The position numbers and the translations under genes are program-made. From Dyadobacter sp. 676 (GTDB taxonomy: Bacteria; Bacteroidota; Bacteroidia; Cytophagales; Spirosomataceae), in NCBI RefSeq assembly GCF_040448675.1, contig NZ_CP159289.1, forward strand, positions 310,001 through 374,000: a DNA stretch of 64,000 bases, in the 5' to 3' direction. The notes below the pieces were generated by a model, which saw only the letters and a list, made by a program, of their open reading frames with translations, made no database searches and was not told the DNA's origin. Positions 9,071 to 16,153 of this stretch are shown in pieces. How positions within the stretch are numbered: the first letter of the stretch is position 1; each line of letters starts with the position of its first letter.

Positions 9071-9442
9071 CTAGATCAGTGTCTCTGCCATTTGGAGGAA
9101 AATCGCCCTTTTGTAGTATTCGGGATCATATTTTACCAGTACCTGGGTGCCTTTTCGGATCGAATCATACTTTGCATACGGAAGTACTTCCCGCATCTCC
9201 GTTACAAAATCATTACCCGCTTTCGGTTTCACCTGAACCTGCACCTGAAACTCGGGCAGATTGTTGAGATACTCACCCGTAGGCCGGATCGCCAGAACAG
9301 TCGCGTTCGCCTGAACGCCCTGTTCAAGAATTTTCTTCTTTCTCCCCTCCGCAATCCGCTTTCGAATGGACGATAAAGTCCAAAAAGCGACCATGCATAG
9401 AAGGATAAGTGTAGCGCCTAATTCCCTGTTATTGATTTCCAC
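9071..9442 (-). CDS. Membrane-anchored hypothetical protein (DUF3592-like)
   Basis: A 123-residue protein beginning at a GTG at 9442; no nearby in-frame ATG would keep the membrane segment. Residues 8-26 (ELGATLILLCMVAFWTLSSI) form one transmembrane helix, followed by a Lys/Arg-rich stretch that predicts a cytoplasmic or periplasmic beta domain. The motif GVQANATVLAIRPTGEYLNNLP and later VKYDPEYYKRAIF resemble the small DUF3592-type domains that occur alone or in tandem in many bacteria. Function is unknown. It stands alone, with a strong terminator downstream. Confidence 0.7.
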   Translation of the reverse strand: MEINNRELGATLILLCMVAFWTLSSIRKRIAEGRKKKILEQGVQANATVLAIRPTGEYLNNLPEFQVQVQVKPKAGNDFVTEMREVLPYAKYDSIRKGTQVLVKYDPEYYKRAIFLQMAETLI

Positions 9443-9732
9443 AGCTAAATTTTATTTAAGAGTGTGATGCCCAAAAATAATGGATTAACTCTAAAAAAAG
9501 TACCATTTTATTTATCAAACGGTCGATCTCCTGATTAAAAGGCAAAATTCATTTGTTTGAGCCAACTATTTCATGACAAAAAGCAATTTAAACCGCCAAA
9601 ATGTAGCCACATGGGGACAAGGCATCCAATTGTATTGACACTATTTTTCTTTAAATTTTATCAGGATAATGCCGGTCTCTTTCGTGGCATGATTTTCCTG
9701 CATTTCAAACAAATGATCAACCCTGATTCACC

Positions 9733-10125
9733 ATGGAAATCAAAACCAATCACGCTACCGGAAACCGCCCGGAGGGGGACCGCATACTGGACGCTCCCTA
9801 TGTTTTTACCGACATTCCCATGTACCTCGACCAGCTACGGTCTGAAAAGTCGTGGGCAAAGAACGACAGGAATGCGATAACGGTCTATAAATCCGAGAAA
9901 ATCACGATGGTAGTAGCCATCCTGAAATCCGGGGCGACGTTGAACGACCACCCGATCGACGAATGCCTCACGTTTCAGGTATTGTCGGGAGAGTTGAAGG
10001 TCGAAACGGAAGGCCGTGTATTTTATACCACAAACGGGCAAATGATGTCCTTCCATGCGGGCCTCGCGCATTCGATTAAGGCACTCACGGATTCCGAAAT
10101 TCTCATCACGACGTATAAAGAGTAA
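9733..10125 (+). CDS. Cupin-domain protein
   Basis: A 130-residue single cupin. The core shows the conserved double-stranded beta-helix signature: ILKSGATLNDHPIDECLTFQVLSGEL as motif 1 (partly degenerate in metal ligands, with only one clear His) and MMSFHAGLAHSIKALTDSEILI as motif 2. It has no signal peptide, so it is cytosolic. Small stand-alone cupins of this kind are often annotated as response proteins of unknown ligand, and I see no evidence for a specific enzyme activity. It precedes the CinA-like gene by 60 bases in the same direction and may share its transcript. Confidence 0.82.
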   Translation: MEIKTNHATGNRPEGDRILDAPYVFTDIPMYLDQLRSEKSWAKNDRNAITVYKSEKITMVVAILKSGATLNDHPIDECLTFQVLSGELKVETEGRVFYTTNGQMMSFHAGLAHSIKALTDSEILITTYKE

Positions 10126-10185
10126 CTTGAGTGTGGCTGGCAGAGTTTTTGAAACAACGCGCATCAAAAAACCTGTGATTTTATT

Positions 10186-10680
10186 ATGCCATCACCGATT
10201 GTATTGCAATGCAGCAAGGCGCTTGCCGACCGTCAGCTGACAGTCGCCTTCGTGGAAAGCGCCACCGCGGGCAGACTTTCGGCCGAATTTTCGATGTGCC
10301 CCGAATCGGGGAGCATATTGAAAGGCGGCCTGGTCTGCTACGACGCTTCATTAAAAGAAAATATCCTGCATGTACCCAAGGAAATGCTACGCCGGTTCAC
10401 TCCTGAAAGCGCCGAGGTCACCCGCGAGCTCGCCGACCGGCTCCAGACGTTCATTCCCGCCGACTTACATATTGCGGTTACCGGCCTTACCTGTCCCGGC
10501 GGCAGCGAGACGCCCGAAAAACCGGTTGGAACAATGTTCATTCACCTTTTTACGCGCGGCAAATCAGTCGCTGTCAGGGAGGTGTTTTCAGGTTCCCCCG
10601 AAGAAATCGTGCTGCAATGCATCGACAGGACGGCCGTACTAATCCTCGCGGAAGTGCCGGTGATCAGCGAACAGCTATGA
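10186..10680 (+). CDS. CinA C-terminal-domain protein (nicotinamide-nucleotide amidase-like)
   Basis: A 164-residue stand-alone CinA C-terminal domain. Family members (PncC) deamidate NMN to nicotinic acid mononucleotide in pyridine-nucleotide salvage. Visible landmarks are VESATAGRLSAEFS (usually ESCTGG, so here Ala-Thr-Ala-Gly replaces the common pattern), ILKGGLVCYDASLKE, and TGLTCPGGSETPEKPVGTMF, the last being the family's most conserved block. The altered first motif leaves catalytic competence uncertain. Its stop overlaps the start of the next gene as ATGA, so the two are translationally coupled. Confidence 0.85.
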   Translation: MPSPIVLQCSKALADRQLTVAFVESATAGRLSAEFSMCPESGSILKGGLVCYDASLKENILHVPKEMLRRFTPESAEVTRELADRLQTFIPADLHIAVTGLTCPGGSETPEKPVGTMFIHLFTRGKSVAVREVFSGSPEEIVLQCIDRTAVLILAEVPVISEQL

Positions 10681-10925
10681 AAATCGGCGATAAATTACTG
10701 AAAGAGCTTTCGAAACGGTACGAGCCGGAAAGGACAATCGACAGGAAGTTCGGCAAATACGATCTGACGTTCCGGACAGACCCCGACGGCAATCCGATTG
10801 TGCTTTTCATCGGTAACCGCGACCGGAACGGTAAGATTTCGGGCAGCCGGTTTGCCAGGGTAATAGTCCGCGATGCGAGCGGGAAGGTAATCAAAGACCA
10901 TTGGGATGCAAAGGGGCCCGCGTAG
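10677..10925 (+). CDS. Small conserved-looking protein of unknown function
   Basis: An 82-residue basic protein starting at the ATG that overlaps the CinA-like stop by four bases (ATGA). A longer in-frame start at 10617 would overlap CinA by over 60 bases and is not needed. The sequence alternates charged beta-like segments (GKYDLTFRTDPDGNPIVLFI and FARVIVRDASGKVIKDHWD) with no signal peptide, Cys or membrane segment. I do not recognise a family. The coupled start suggests co-expression with the CinA-like enzyme. Confidence 0.7.
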   Translation: MKIGDKLLKELSKRYEPERTIDRKFGKYDLTFRTDPDGNPIVLFIGNRDRNGKISGSRFARVIVRDASGKVIKDHWDAKGPA

Positions 10926-10933
10926 GCGGGTAT

Positions 10934-10941
10934 TATTTTTG
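10934..10941 (+). promoter_or_regulatory. Putative -7 box, TATTTTTG
   Basis: TATTTTTG matches the Bacteroidota -7 consensus TAnnTTTG and ends 33 bases before the ATG of the small lipoprotein gene at 10975. A clear -33 TTTG is not visible. Confidence 0.45.
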
Positions 10942-10974
10942 TAACGATCGGGCGATCAACAAACCAGTGATACC

Positions 10975-11262
10975 ATGAACCGTTTAAAGGCCAGTTTGGC
11001 AATATTATGCATGAGCGGAGGCATTTTGCTTGCGTCGTGCGACACGACCAATAACCGTGAGAAGACCATCGAGGGCTCCGGTAGCCGGTCTGAAACCACG
11101 CCCAACGACAGCAGCGGCGCTATAAGCAGAAAGGAAATGGGAACCGGCGCTGACAATCAGAACGACTCGTTGGGATATCCATCCAACCAATCCAACCTGA
11201 ATGCCGATTCTACCCGAAAAAAGCATGACGACGAGTTGGGCAAACCCCAACGCAAAGATTAA
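10975..11262 (+). CDS. Small, polar lipoprotein
   Basis: A 95-residue protein with a typical lipoprotein leader, MNRLKASLAILCMSGGILLAS, followed by Cys22. The mature part is low-complexity and highly polar (Ser/Thr/Asn/Asp/Lys) with no predicted fold, like many small envelope-stress lipoproteins in this phylum. The gene has its own TAnnTTTG box and ends three bases before a strong stem-loop. It is convergent with the PA2169-type gene. Function unknown. Confidence 0.75.
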   Translation: MNRLKASLAILCMSGGILLASCDTTNNREKTIEGSGSRSETTPNDSSGAISRKEMGTGADNQNDSLGYPSNQSNLNADSTRKKHDDELGKPQRKD

Positions 11263-11265
11263 AAA

Positions 11266-11290
11266 AGGGGCCGGTTTGTAACCGGCCCCT
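11266..11290 (-). terminator. Intrinsic terminator between convergent genes
   Basis: AGGGGCCGGTT and its exact complement AACCGGCCCCT are separated by a 3-base loop. On the minus strand the stem is followed by a T6 run, so it should stop transcription of the gene at 11332-11796. On the plus strand it may stop the lipoprotein transcript less strongly, as no T run follows there. Confidence 0.85.
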
Positions 11291-11331
11291 CCTGCTTGTT
11301 GATGAGATGCAATATATTCAATATAAAGGCT

Positions 11332-11796
11332 TTAATGATATGCCTTTTCCGAGTCGCGAAGACGTTTGATCGTGTCGTGCCCCGTTTTTAACGTGGCCTT
11401 CTGGCGGGTGATCAATGCGCGCAGTTCGGGTGTCAATTCATCTGATTCAAGCGCTGAATCGTACGCTTTTTGTGCGGCGTCTTCGCCGAATTCCGAGTTT
11501 TCGAGGGAAGTTTTGCGGCCATCGCTGCTGAATGCAGCCCGGACGTCCATCCACACCCTGTACAACTTGCCCGATACCATGGTACCGGTCGCCGGCTGAC
11601 CACCCAGGGCGGTCACTTCGCCGCTCAGTTCCAGCACATTGTCACGGCTGTGATTGGCCAGGCTATTATAAAGCGAGCGAAGGTCCGTATCGCTGGCGTC
11701 CGTTTCTTCGTAAGCTTTTTCGTACCCCGCGATGCGGTCGTTATTGATGAGAATCAGGTCGTTGAGCGTTTCTATGATTGCTGCATTTTGTGCCAT
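11332..11796 (-). CDS. PA2169-family four-helix-bundle protein (DUF2383)
   Basis: A 154-residue ferritin-like helical protein. The N-terminal pattern AIIETLNDLILINNDRIAGY with the following SLYNSLANHSRDNVLEL and the later GKLYRVWMDVRAAFSS are characteristic of this family, which is widespread next to stress genes; the biochemical role is unknown. There is no signal peptide. Four long amphipathic helices are predictable, with a Gly/Pro-rich break (GGQPATGT) between helices two and three. It is a single-gene unit ending at a strong terminator. Confidence 0.88.
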   Translation of the reverse strand: MAQNAAIIETLNDLILINNDRIAGYEKAYEETDASDTDLRSLYNSLANHSRDNVLELSGEVTALGGQPATGTMVSGKLYRVWMDVRAAFSSDGRKTSLENSEFGEDAAQKAYDSALESDELTPELRALITRQKATLKTGHDTIKRLRDSEKAYH

Positions 11797-11930
11797 GACT
11801 TATTCATGTTTAGTGATGCGGATTTCACAGAAATTATTATTCCAAACGGCCTGAATGCGCGGAAAGGGTTTTCCTGTCGGAATTTGTGGAGGTTTTTGCG
11901 CCGTATACGGGCAACGGACGCATTCGGTCA

Positions 11931-12509
11931 TTATTTTTCGCTTAGTTTTCTCCGGACTTTACTCAAAAATTCGGGAGAAAAGCCCAGGTAGGAGGCGATA
12001 TAATGTTGCGGAACGCGCTGTGGAATAGCCGGGTAACGGTTCAGAAAATCGAGGTATTTTTCGACCGCGCTGGTCGAAATCGTCCGGAAGAGGCGTTCCT
12101 GCGTCTGCGCGAGATTGCGCTGGACCATCAGCCGGAACATTCGCTCGAACCCGGGCACAGTCGAAAGCAATTTTTCCTTAGTTTCCGGCGTCAGGACGAG
12201 CACTTCGCAGTCTTCGAGGGTTTCGATATAAACATGGCTGGGCGTCTGATTATGGAAACTGGTAATGTCGCTCACCCACCAGTCCTCGATCGCGAATTGC
12301 AGTGTAACCTCCGCGCCGGCGCTGTCGATATAATACGTGCGGATGCAGCCTTTGAGCACATAGGCCTCGAACTGGCAGATTTCGCCCTGTTGCAACAGGA
12401 ATGTCTTTTTCGGATATGTTTTGAATTGAAGCAACGAATCGAAATATGCGAGGTCCTGCGGGGTAAACGGCAAGCACCTCAATGCGTAGTTGTTAATCTT
12501 TTCGAACAT
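11931..12509 (-). CDS. Crp/Fnr-family transcriptional regulator
   Basis: A 192-residue regulator beginning at the ATG at 12509; an upstream in-frame start at 12623 would add 38 residues overlapping the neighbouring gene and without domain character. Residues 25-120 form the cyclic-nucleotide-binding-like beta roll (KKTFLLQQGEICQFEAYVLKG and ETLEDCEVLVLTPETKEKL), lacking the cAMP-binding Arg-Ser pair. The C-terminal winged helix ends in VPQHYIASYLGFSPEFLSKV. This type typically responds to redox or other signals in Bacteroidota. It is the last gene of the pirin/MhqD-like cluster, separated from it by only 14 bases, which suggests a regulatory link. Confidence 0.9.
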   Translation of the reverse strand: MFEKINNYALRCLPFTPQDLAYFDSLLQFKTYPKKTFLLQQGEICQFEAYVLKGCIRTYYIDSAGAEVTLQFAIEDWWVSDITSFHNQTPSHVYIETLEDCEVLVLTPETKEKLLSTVPGFERMFRLMVQRNLAQTQERLFRTISTSAVEKYLDFLNRYPAIPQRVPQHYIASYLGFSPEFLSKVRRKLSEK

Positions 12510-12523
12510 AATCCGGTAATAGG

Positions 12524-12829
12524 TTAGCCTCCGGTCAATGCGTGCCGGATCTCGGAATAAAGCAATCCGCTGCCGCCGCCGAAATGGCGAATACATACAA
12601 TCCGCGGGTCGATAGTCGCACAAAGCGAAGCAATGCGCTCCGCCGTCTGCTCATCGACGCCGACGCCCAAAAGTACTAAATCAATCGAATTTAAACGAAG
12701 CACCTCTTCGGCTTCCTCCGCGGAGGCTGCCGGTATCCCCCGCCACGACTCGTTCTGATTGATCAGCCGGATCATCGTTTCCAGGATTTCGGAATGGTTG
12801 GCTATCGCCAGAATATTGATTCGGGACAT
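12524..12829 (-). CDS. Degenerate response-regulator receiver domain protein
   Basis: A 101-residue protein from the ATG at 12829 (MSRINILAIANHSEILETMI). The alternating beta/alpha pattern fits a CheY-like fold: ILAIAN as strand 1, GIPAASAEEAEEVLRLN as strand 2 and helix, IDLVLLGVGVDEQTA as strand 3 region, PRIVCIRHFGG as strand 4. The acidic pair after strand 1 is absent and the phospho-accepting Asp after strand 3 is replaced (LLGVGV instead of LLDxxMP). It could therefore not be phosphorylated in the usual way. It sits between the Crp/Fnr regulator and the pirin gene on the same strand. A regulatory or scaffolding role is inference. Confidence 0.65.
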   Translation of the reverse strand: MSRINILAIANHSEILETMIRLINQNESWRGIPAASAEEAEEVLRLNSIDLVLLGVGVDEQTAERIASLCATIDPRIVCIRHFGGGSGLLYSEIRHALTGG

Positions 12830-12881
12830 ATTGCTGAGCATTATGCCGGTGTGCGGGCCAGCCACCGGCCGTTTCAGATTA

Positions 12882-13598
12882 CTACCATTTTTCGGGCACC
12901 TCCATTACCAGTAACGAGCTCTTGTCCAGAGCCGTAACAAGCACAGGCGCTTCCGGCCAGTAACCGTAGCCGTCGCGGGCCGACAATGCCTGGCCGTCCA
13001 CCTCCACGCTTCCGTCGATTACAAACAAATACACACCGTTCCCGTCCCGTTTCAATTTATATTCGGCGTTAAAACCCTTATCGAAATCTGCGAGATGAAA
13101 CCAGGCGTTCTGATGTATCCATACACCATCGTCACCGGGATCCGGCGAGAGGATTTGCTGAAGGCGATTATGCCTGTCGCCCGAAGCGTATTCCATCTGA
13201 TCGTAGCGCGGCGTCACATTCAGTTTATTGGGATATAACCAAATTTGCAGAAAGGTAACGGGTTCGTCCTGGTCCTTGTTGAATTCGGTGTGGTAAACGC
13301 CCGTGCCGGCGCTCATTACCTGTATTTCCCCCCGCCGGATCACCGCCACGTTGCCGAGGCTATCCTGATGTTCCAGGGTGCCTTTCAGCGGAATCGATAT
13401 AATTTCCATATTGTCGTGCGGATGCCGGCCGAACCCCTTTCCGCCATTGACGGTGTCGTCGTTCAGCACGCGCAGTGCACCGAACTGGATACGCTGCGGG
13501 TCGTAGTTCCTATGAAAGCTGAATGTCTGGGCACTTTGAAGCCATCCGTGGTCGGCATAAAAACGTGACCCGGCCGGATGAAATACCGTATTTTTCAT
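12882..13598 (-). CDS. Pirin-family protein (YhhW-like quercetin 2,3-dioxygenase)
   Basis: A 238-residue cytosolic bicupin. The four metal ligands of bacterial pirins are present at their usual places: His59 and His61 in GRHPHDNME, His103 and Glu105 in GVYHTEFN. Family members bind Fe and cleave flavonols such as quercetin in vitro; physiological substrates are unclear. Length is standard (about 231-240). The start at 13598 overlaps the stop of the upstream carboxylesterase gene as ATGA, showing tight coupling. In this cluster a role in oxidation of quinone-like or polyphenolic compounds is plausible. Confidence 0.93.
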   Translation of the reverse strand: MKNTVFHPAGSRFYADHGWLQSAQTFSFHRNYDPQRIQFGALRVLNDDTVNGGKGFGRHPHDNMEIISIPLKGTLEHQDSLGNVAVIRRGEIQVMSAGTGVYHTEFNKDQDEPVTFLQIWLYPNKLNVTPRYDQMEYASGDRHNRLQQILSPDPGDDGVWIHQNAWFHLADFDKGFNAEYKLKRDGNGVYLFVIDGSVEVDGQALSARDGYGYWPEAPVLVTALDKSSLLVMEVPEKW

Positions 13599-14221
13599 GA
13601 TTTCAAAATCGTGTTGTTCACCAATTGAATCTCATCACCGGAAATCGTATGCGGACGGCCGGGATAGATGACCTGGTTGACCGCTGCGTTCATATCTTCG
13701 AGGATCGTCACACTTTCCTGCACACGCGAAACAGGAACGTGGGGGTCCGGGTTTCCGGTAGAAATGAATACGGGAGTCTGTTTGAAATCGCCCTTGTAAT
13801 TACCGACGGCCAGCTCCTGCCCTATCAAACCTCCGGTAAAGGCGATGATCCCGCCATATTTGCGCGCATTGCGGGAAGTGTATTCCAAAGTAAGACACGC
13901 TCCCTGTGAAAAACCTGCGAAGTAAATCTGATCGGCGCCAATTCCACCGGCGTGGATTTCCGAAACCACATCGCCGATCAACGCCAGGGCGGAATCGAGC
14001 GCAGGCTGATTTTGCTGCACCGGTGCCAGAAAACTGTATGGATACCAGCTGTTATTGGTAGCCTGAGGTGCATAAATGGCGAAATCGTTCAGTTTCAAAA
14101 CCTTTTGAAGAGAAACAATATCAGCGGCAGTCCCGCCCCGGCCATGCAACATAACAATTGCCTTTTTGGCCTGCTGAACAGCTAACCCGCTTGTGATGAA
14201 TTGTTTGCTATGGGTGTACAT
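13595..14221 (-). CDS. Alpha/beta hydrolase, phospholipase/carboxylesterase family (MhqD-like)
   Basis: A 208-residue enzyme starting at the ATG at 14221; the open frame upstream only translates GAATGA repeats and is not coding. The oxyanion region VMLHGRGGTAADI, nucleophile elbow FAGFSQGA (Ser105), acid in GNPDPHVP and catalytic His in GRPHTIS match the family. In Bacillus subtilis the related MhqD is co-encoded with a ring-cleaving dioxygenase (MhqE) and induced by quinones. Here the VOC dioxygenase lies directly upstream and pirin directly downstream (4-base overlap). That neighbourhood supports a quinone/aromatic detoxification role, although the substrate is not shown by sequence. Confidence 0.9.
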   Translation of the reverse strand: MYTHSKQFITSGLAVQQAKKAIVMLHGRGGTAADIVSLQKVLKLNDFAIYAPQATNNSWYPYSFLAPVQQNQPALDSALALIGDVVSEIHAGGIGADQIYFAGFSQGACLTLEYTSRNARKYGGIIAFTGGLIGQELAVGNYKGDFKQTPVFISTGNPDPHVPVSRVQESVTILEDMNAAVNQVIYPGRPHTISGDEIQLVNNTILKS

Positions 14222-14226
14222 GGGAT

Positions 14227-14340
14227 AAGTGAATGATTGAATGATCGAATGATCCGTCGTGCTATGGGGAATGAGTGAATTGTGAATGAGTGAATGAGTG
14301 AATGATCCGCCGTGGAACGAGGAATGACCGGATGGCTGAA
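14227..14340. repeat. GAATGANN 8-bp repeat tract with an internal ~34-bp direct repeat
   Basis: The tract contains GTGAATGA, TTGAATGA, TCGAATGA, then a second cluster of three GTGAATGA-like units. The block beginning GAATGATCCGTCGTG at about 14247 recurs imperfectly at about 14302 (GAATGATCCGCCGTG). The unit and its orientation relative to the downstream start codon are the same as at 970-997. It ends about 5 bases before the hydrolase ATG (14221, minus). Confidence 0.85.
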
Positions 14341-14464
14341 TAAAAGAGTAGGTACAGAGATCGTCATGAATTGTCAAATCCACATTGAGCGAATTGCAGT
14401 CAAGTGTAGTCTCGAATAGTGATGGAAATATCTGACCACACCTGACAATACCGACCCGAGTTGA

Positions 14465-14502
14465 CTATTCACTCATTCGAAATTCAATCAATCATTCATT
14501 CC
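14465..14502. repeat. Inverted counterpart of the GAATGANN tract
   Basis: ATTCACTC, ATTCGAA, ATTCAATC, AATC and ATTCATTC follow each other, i.e. the same 8-base family in the reverse orientation. The last units overlap the stop codon (14492-14494) of the VOC dioxygenase. Together with 14227-14340 it can form a large hairpin with a loop of about 120 bases. Confidence 0.75.
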
Positions 14503-15437
14503 CCAACACCGGCAGCACCTTCACGATCTGTTCTCTGCGAGGTTCGTATTGTGGGGGAAGCATCAAACCGGTACCCAATTGTTCAACGGTTTCGTCGGTG
14601 GCGAAACCGGGATTGTCGCTGGCGATCTCGAACAGCACGCCTCCCGGTTCGCGGAAATAGAGCGAATAGAAGTAGTTTCTGTCGATTTTATCGGTGATCT
14701 GCAAACCGGCGTCCAGCACTTTTTTTGCGGAACTCCATCAGAATGTCGTCGTTAGCCACGCGGAATGCAATGTGGTGTACCGAACCTTTGGCTACGTGCC
14801 CTGCCCTTTCACCGGGAGCTTCAACCAAATCGACGATATTCGCATTTTCGACGGCGTCGGTCACAAACCGGAAGCGGTTCACATGTTGTTCCGCAAGGCG
14901 ATAACCGAAGATATCGGTCAGCACTTTGGCAGTTTCGGCGATATTACCCGTTGTGATCGTGACATTGTGAAAACCGCGGGTAGCATATTCCGCCGGCACT
15001 TCCGGAGTCGTCCAGGGAATGCGGTTGTCAGTAGTTTTAGGGACGGTCAGTTCGAATTTCAAACCGTCGGGATCCAGGAACGTCAGGTATTGTTCCCCGA
15101 ATTTCTCGGCGGGTTTATTGTAGGTTATTTTATTGGCTTCCAATCTTTTTAACCAGAAATCGAGGCTACCCTCCGGTACCGAATAGCCGATTTCCGTTGC
15201 CTGGCGGGTGCCGCGACGGCCGGCGGGAATCTGGTTACCCCAGGGAAAGAAAGTCAGGATCGTACCCGGCGTGCCATTTTCGTCGCCGTAATAAAAGTGG
15301 TAAGTATTGGGATCGTCGAAATTGACGGTTTTTTTAACCATTCTCAGGCCTAATACCCTGGTATAAAAATCGTAGTTGGTTTTAGCGTCACCAGCGATAG
15401 CTGTAATGTGGTGGATGCCATTGATTGTATTTTCCAT
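14492..15437 (-). CDS. VOC ring-cleaving dioxygenase (MhqO/MhqE-like); frame broken at 14720-14726
   Basis: Removing one base from the T7 run at 14720-14726 (A7 on the coding strand) gives a continuous 314-residue protein, the normal length for this family. As given, the frame leaves the conserved reading after residue 239 and stops ten residues later. Two glyoxalase-fold modules are visible: [19 protein letters not shown] at the N-terminus and [11 protein letters not shown] plus [10 protein letters not shown] in the second half. The metal-binding Glu lies in [15 protein letters not shown], beyond the break. Family members are Fe(II)/Mn(II) extradiol-type dioxygenases involved in hydroquinone resistance. 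It is the first gene of the MhqD-like/pirin cluster. The break is probably a miscalled homopolymer. Confidence 0.9.
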
Positions 15438-15542
15438 TGTCTCGTTCAGTTAAGATGTTTCTTTGTTTTTGATGATACAAAGGTACCCTCCGGCCAGGGG
15501 GCGGGGCATTGAACTAGGACAAGAAAACATGTACGCCGAAAA

Positions 15543-15929
15543 TTATTCCGGCGTACCCAGACGCTCCAATACAGCGGTTTCCTCCACTATTTTTCCGGCA
15601 ATTTTGGCCGCTTCGAGGTAAACGCTCATCGGGTACTTGCCGTCAAATCCCGGATCGGTTTCAACCATAGGTACTTTCAGGCGGGCGTGTTTCAAACTGG
15701 CCAGATCCGGAAGCGACACGTAACCCAGCTCCGGCTTGCCCTGGCCGAGATCACATAAACCGAAGGCTATGTTGTTCACCGGATCCAGTTCGGAGAGCAA
15801 CCATACGGCCTTACCGTACCGCGAATGCAACTTCACGACGGGCGCGTGATCTTTCGCAATCTGGTTCTGCACCTCCTGCGCATTGTGGATCATGATTTCG
15901 ATCAGATTTTGCGGGATCATTTTTGACAT
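15543..15929 (-). CDS. DUF2958 domain-containing protein
   Basis: A 128-residue cytosolic protein. The block LHSRYGKAVWLLSELDPVNN followed by IAFGLCDLGQGKPELGYVSL is the recognisable core of DUF2958, a family of unknown function found on chromosomes and plasmids. The N-terminal helix contains MIPQNLIEIMIHNAQEVQNQ. Its start is an ATG at 15929 with no alternative. It appears to be a single-gene unit between the VOC gene and the divergent esterase gene. Confidence 0.85.
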   Translation of the reverse strand: MSKMIPQNLIEIMIHNAQEVQNQIAKDHAPVVKLHSRYGKAVWLLSELDPVNNIAFGLCDLGQGKPELGYVSLPDLASLKHARLKVPMVETDPGFDGKYPMSVYLEAAKIAGKIVEETAVLERLGTPE

Positions 15930-16019
15930 GGGACAAATTTAAGGCTTTTGCCCGGAGCGCCATAAAATAAATGGAAGAGCCCGTCGGTATTTTGCAACGC
16001 TTATTTCCCTAACTTTCTG

Positions 16020-16035
16020 CGGAAGTCGTCTTCCG
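16020..16035. promoter_or_regulatory. Inverted repeat CGGAAG-TCGT-CTTCCG
   Basis: A perfect 6-base dyad with a 4-base spacer lies about 120 bases upstream of the esterase start at 16154 and is followed by TTGACT and an alternating TA run (16055-16062). It may be an operator; no regulator is assigned. Confidence 0.35.
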
Positions 16036-16153
16036 ATCTTGACTTTATCTGAATATATATATGCGTCCACGTGCCGGACACGGTAACTGTTTGTGCCTGA
16101 TGCGAAACCATTTCAATGAATTTAAACTATCGATCACACCTTAAAAGTATCCT

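Noticed and set aside
12510-12623. N-terminal extension of the first Crp/Fnr regulator
   Set aside because: The 38 extra residues overlap the receiver-like gene and have no domain resemblance.
14222-14383. N-terminal extension of the carboxylesterase
   Set aside because: It translates GAATGA repeats into a His/Ser/Ile-rich tail; the ATG at 14221 gives the family's normal N-terminus.
14492-15437. Programmed ribosomal frameshift in the VOC gene
   Set aside because: Nine other genes show the same type of break, some in G/C runs or very short runs, so a technical cause explains all of them better.
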